NCBI GenBank assembly: GCA_949284985.1
Contig: CASDWY010000004.1
Coordinates: forward strand, 51,344-115,343
Source of the DNA: an uncultured bacterium
Lineage (GTDB): Bacteria; Cyanobacteriota; Vampirovibrionia; Gastranaerophilales; Gastranaerophilaceae
DNA: 64,000 nt
Reading direction: 5' to 3'
This document shows positions 62,709 to 64,000 of the stretch, piece by piece. A model generated the notes under the pieces. It did not search any database. It saw only the letters and a list, made by a program, of their open reading frames with translations, and had not been told where the DNA came from. How positions within the stretch are numbered: position 1 is the first letter of the stretch; the number at the start of each line of letters is the position of its first letter. The translations under genes and the position numbers were made by a program.

Positions 62709-63077
62709 ATGATTAAACAATTAAATAAAAAAGCACAAACAAGAAAAAGACATCAAAGAATAAGAGTTAAAATAGCAGGAACAGCTGATTGCCCGAGATT
62801 AGCAGTTTATAGAAGCACAAAACATATTTATGCACAAGTTATAGATGATGTTAAAGGTGTAACTATAGTTTCAGCATCGTCTAATGACAAAGAGCTTAAA
62901 GAGAAGTTAAGTCATGGCGGAAATATAGATGCTGCGAAAATTGTAGGTGAGGCTGTTGCCAAAAAAGCAATTAAAGCCGGAGTGAAAGATGTAGTCTTTG
63001 ACAGAGGCGGGTTCGTTTATCATGGACGTGTTGCAGCGTTAGCAGATGCAGCTCGTGAAAATGGTTTGAATTTTTAA
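62709..63077 (+). CDS. rplR: 50S ribosomal protein L18
   Basis: A 122-residue protein with '[20 protein letters not shown]', '[20 protein letters not shown]' and '[20 protein letters not shown]', full-length L18, which binds 5S rRNA. It is the last gene of the cluster; rpsE, rpmD, rplO and secY, which commonly follow, are absent here. Confidence 0.97.
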   Translation: MIKQLNKKAQTRKRHQRIRVKIAGTADCPRLAVYRSTKHIYAQVIDDVKGVTIVSASSNDKELKEKLSHGGNIDAAKIVGEAVAKKAIKAGVKDVVFDRGGFVYHGRVAALADAARENGLNF

Positions 63078-63096
63078 TTATTATAATATTTATAAA

Positions 63097-63122
63097 CAAG
63101 AGGCACCATATGGTGCCTCTTG
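63097..63122. terminator. Bidirectional terminator between rplR and a pilin-like gene
   Basis: CAAGAGGCACCA and TGGTGCCTCTTG form a perfect 26-base palindrome, about 11 pairs with a small ATAT loop. TTGTGTTT follows on the plus strand and TTTATAAATATT on the minus strand, so it can end both convergent genes. Confidence 0.8.
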
Positions 63123-63128
63123 TTGTGT

Positions 63129-63929
63129 TTAGTAATTCATCGCATCTTCCTCAAGAACTCGCCCTGTGCAGAACCCTTCACTCCACCAGTCTGCATTATT
63201 TCTATTAACATTTTCTGTAGTACAGTAGTTGTTATTTCTCCAGTAGTCGTTTGGGTAATTGTATATATCAGCATATAATTTTGAGCCAAAAGGAACAACA
63301 GTGCCTTGAGGAATACCATAGAGACTTTCGTAGGATTGGTCTGTTATTCTAAATCTAAATATGTCTCGACCTATTTGATTAGGACCTTTAAAACCGTTTA
63401 CGTCTACAATATAGCTGTATCCATTCCATATCATCCCGTCATTTGTAAAAAAATATGCTCTGCTGGCACCATCATCTACAATATTGCTAGCTTTTCTGCA
63501 GATCTCATCAGTTGAGCCGTAATAACACAATTTATTAATTTTAAACTGTTTAGATAGCAGATATGCACGTTTGTTGCTTATATTTCCATTAAACTCCTGC
63601 CCATCAATGTTTTTATTGTCATTCCACCCTGCACAGTCAAAATCTCCAGGGGAGCAGCCTTGAGTAATAGGAATCATTTTAAATGCATTTTGAAGTTGAG
63701 AGTAGGCTTTTTTAAGCCCAACAACATAGGTGTGTTTTTGGTATTTCGAGATTAAAGTAGGAATAGTTAAAGCAGCAATAACACCAATAATAGTTAGAGT
63801 AATTAATGTTTCAGCTAAAGTAAAAGCCGCTTTTTTAAGATTTAACTTATTATATTTAATAAGTTTTTGATTAACGCCAACTGTAAAAGCGGTTTTAGTG
63901 CTGCTAGTGATATAACTGTCAAAGTTCAT
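63129..63929 (-). CDS. Pilin-like protein with long leader (paralogue 4)
   Basis: A 266-residue close paralogue of the protein at 28695. The leader starts 'MNFDSYITSSTKTAFTV', then about 20 residues, then 'KKAA' before the pilin helix 'FTLAETLITLTIIGVIAAL'. The globular part has 'DVNGFKGPNQIGRDIFRFRI' and ends 'CTGRVLEEDAMNY'. N- and C-terminal thirds are nearly the same as in the other copy, the centre is not. The region upstream (TATGGAGGT and the start of the terminator-like repeat near 64000) is also shared. Confidence 0.87.
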   Translation of the reverse strand: MNFDSYITSSTKTAFTVGVNQKLIKYNKLNLKKAAFTLAETLITLTIIGVIAALTIPTLISKYQKHTYVVGLKKAYSQLQNAFKMIPITQGCSPGDFDCAGWNDNKNIDGQEFNGNISNKRAYLLSKQFKINKLCYYGSTDEICRKASNIVDDGASRAYFFTNDGMIWNGYSYIVDVNGFKGPNQIGRDIFRFRITDQSYESLYGIPQGTVVPFGSKLYADIYNYPNDYWRNNNYCTTENVNRNNADWWSEGFCTGRVLEEDAMNY

Positions 63930-64000
63930 ATGATACCTCCATATTCAAATAAAAATATTTAACTAAAAAAGAGAATAAAAATTCACACAAAAAATCAAGC

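Noticed and set aside
1..64000. CRISPR arrays, insertion sequences or prophage genes.
   Set aside because: I saw no regularly spaced direct repeats, transposase, integrase or phage structural genes. The pilin-like copies are dispersed paralogues without flanking repeats of transposon type.

Overview
The window is AT-rich chromosomal DNA from a flagellated bacterium with an outer membrane. It carries the lipid A genes lpxD-lpxC-fabZ-lpxA, an OmpH/Skp-like periplasmic chaperone, L- and P-ring flagellar genes, and several pilin-like genes with unusual leaders. TGA is used as a stop and TTG and GTG are frequent starts, so the standard bacterial code applies. The mix of flagella, lipid A genes, low GC and many 'FTLAE' pilin-like genes fits a non-photosynthetic relative of Cyanobacteria (Melainabacteria/Gastranaerophilales type). 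That placement is inference from gene content, not a proven taxonomy.

Layout. 1-2084: end of an unknown gene, two related exported proteins and a tRNA-Arg(CCG). 2111-5235: three tandem family 2 glycosyltransferases. 5393-13790: a flagellar rod, ring and hook-junction operon (transglycosylase, flgF, flgG, flgA, flgH, flgI, flgJ rod-binding domain, a small protein, flgN, flgK, flgL) closed by a terminator. 13917-18624: hom, thrC, an rRNA uridine methyltransferase and a nagA-like gene. 18638-23957: a pilin-like gene, glyQ without glyS, two tandem amino-acid permeases and a small protein. 24098-27682 (minus): motA-motB-fliL-fliM-fliN. 27799-29504: two pilin-like genes, followed by an intergenic stretch with a 13-G tract. 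29822-35901: small unknown genes, a TPR protein, an unrecognised membrane protein, yvcK-panB-panC and pxpA. 36023-41917 (minus): M29 aminopeptidase, lpxA, fabZ, lpxC, lpxD, a small exported protein and ispG. 41969-53938: phosphoesterase, ompH, a 612-residue unknown, uvrB, gatA, a TPR/NHL protein, tig-clpP-clpX and dapF. 54256-63077: a ribosomal protein cluster from rpsJ to rplR that ends unusually after rplR. 63129-63929: a fourth pilin-like gene.

The two flagellar loci supply rod, rings, hook-filament junction, motor stator and switch. The separate transglycosylase at the head of the first operon and a rod-binding-only FlgJ together replace the two-domain FlgJ of enterobacteria. The glycosyltransferases just upstream could serve LPS or flagellin glycosylation (inference).

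The most unusual signal is in the ribosomal protein cluster. Its leader and many of its intergenic spacers are long and contain well-paired, sometimes nested or interleaved helices. Examples are a pseudoknot-like rpsJ leader, a 215-base element before rplC and a 12-bp closing helix before rpsH. This suggests a set of undescribed cis-acting RNA elements. Second is the pilin-like family: Ala instead of Gly before the cleavage site, leaders that look duplicated, mosaic paralogues, and a 13-G tract upstream of one copy.
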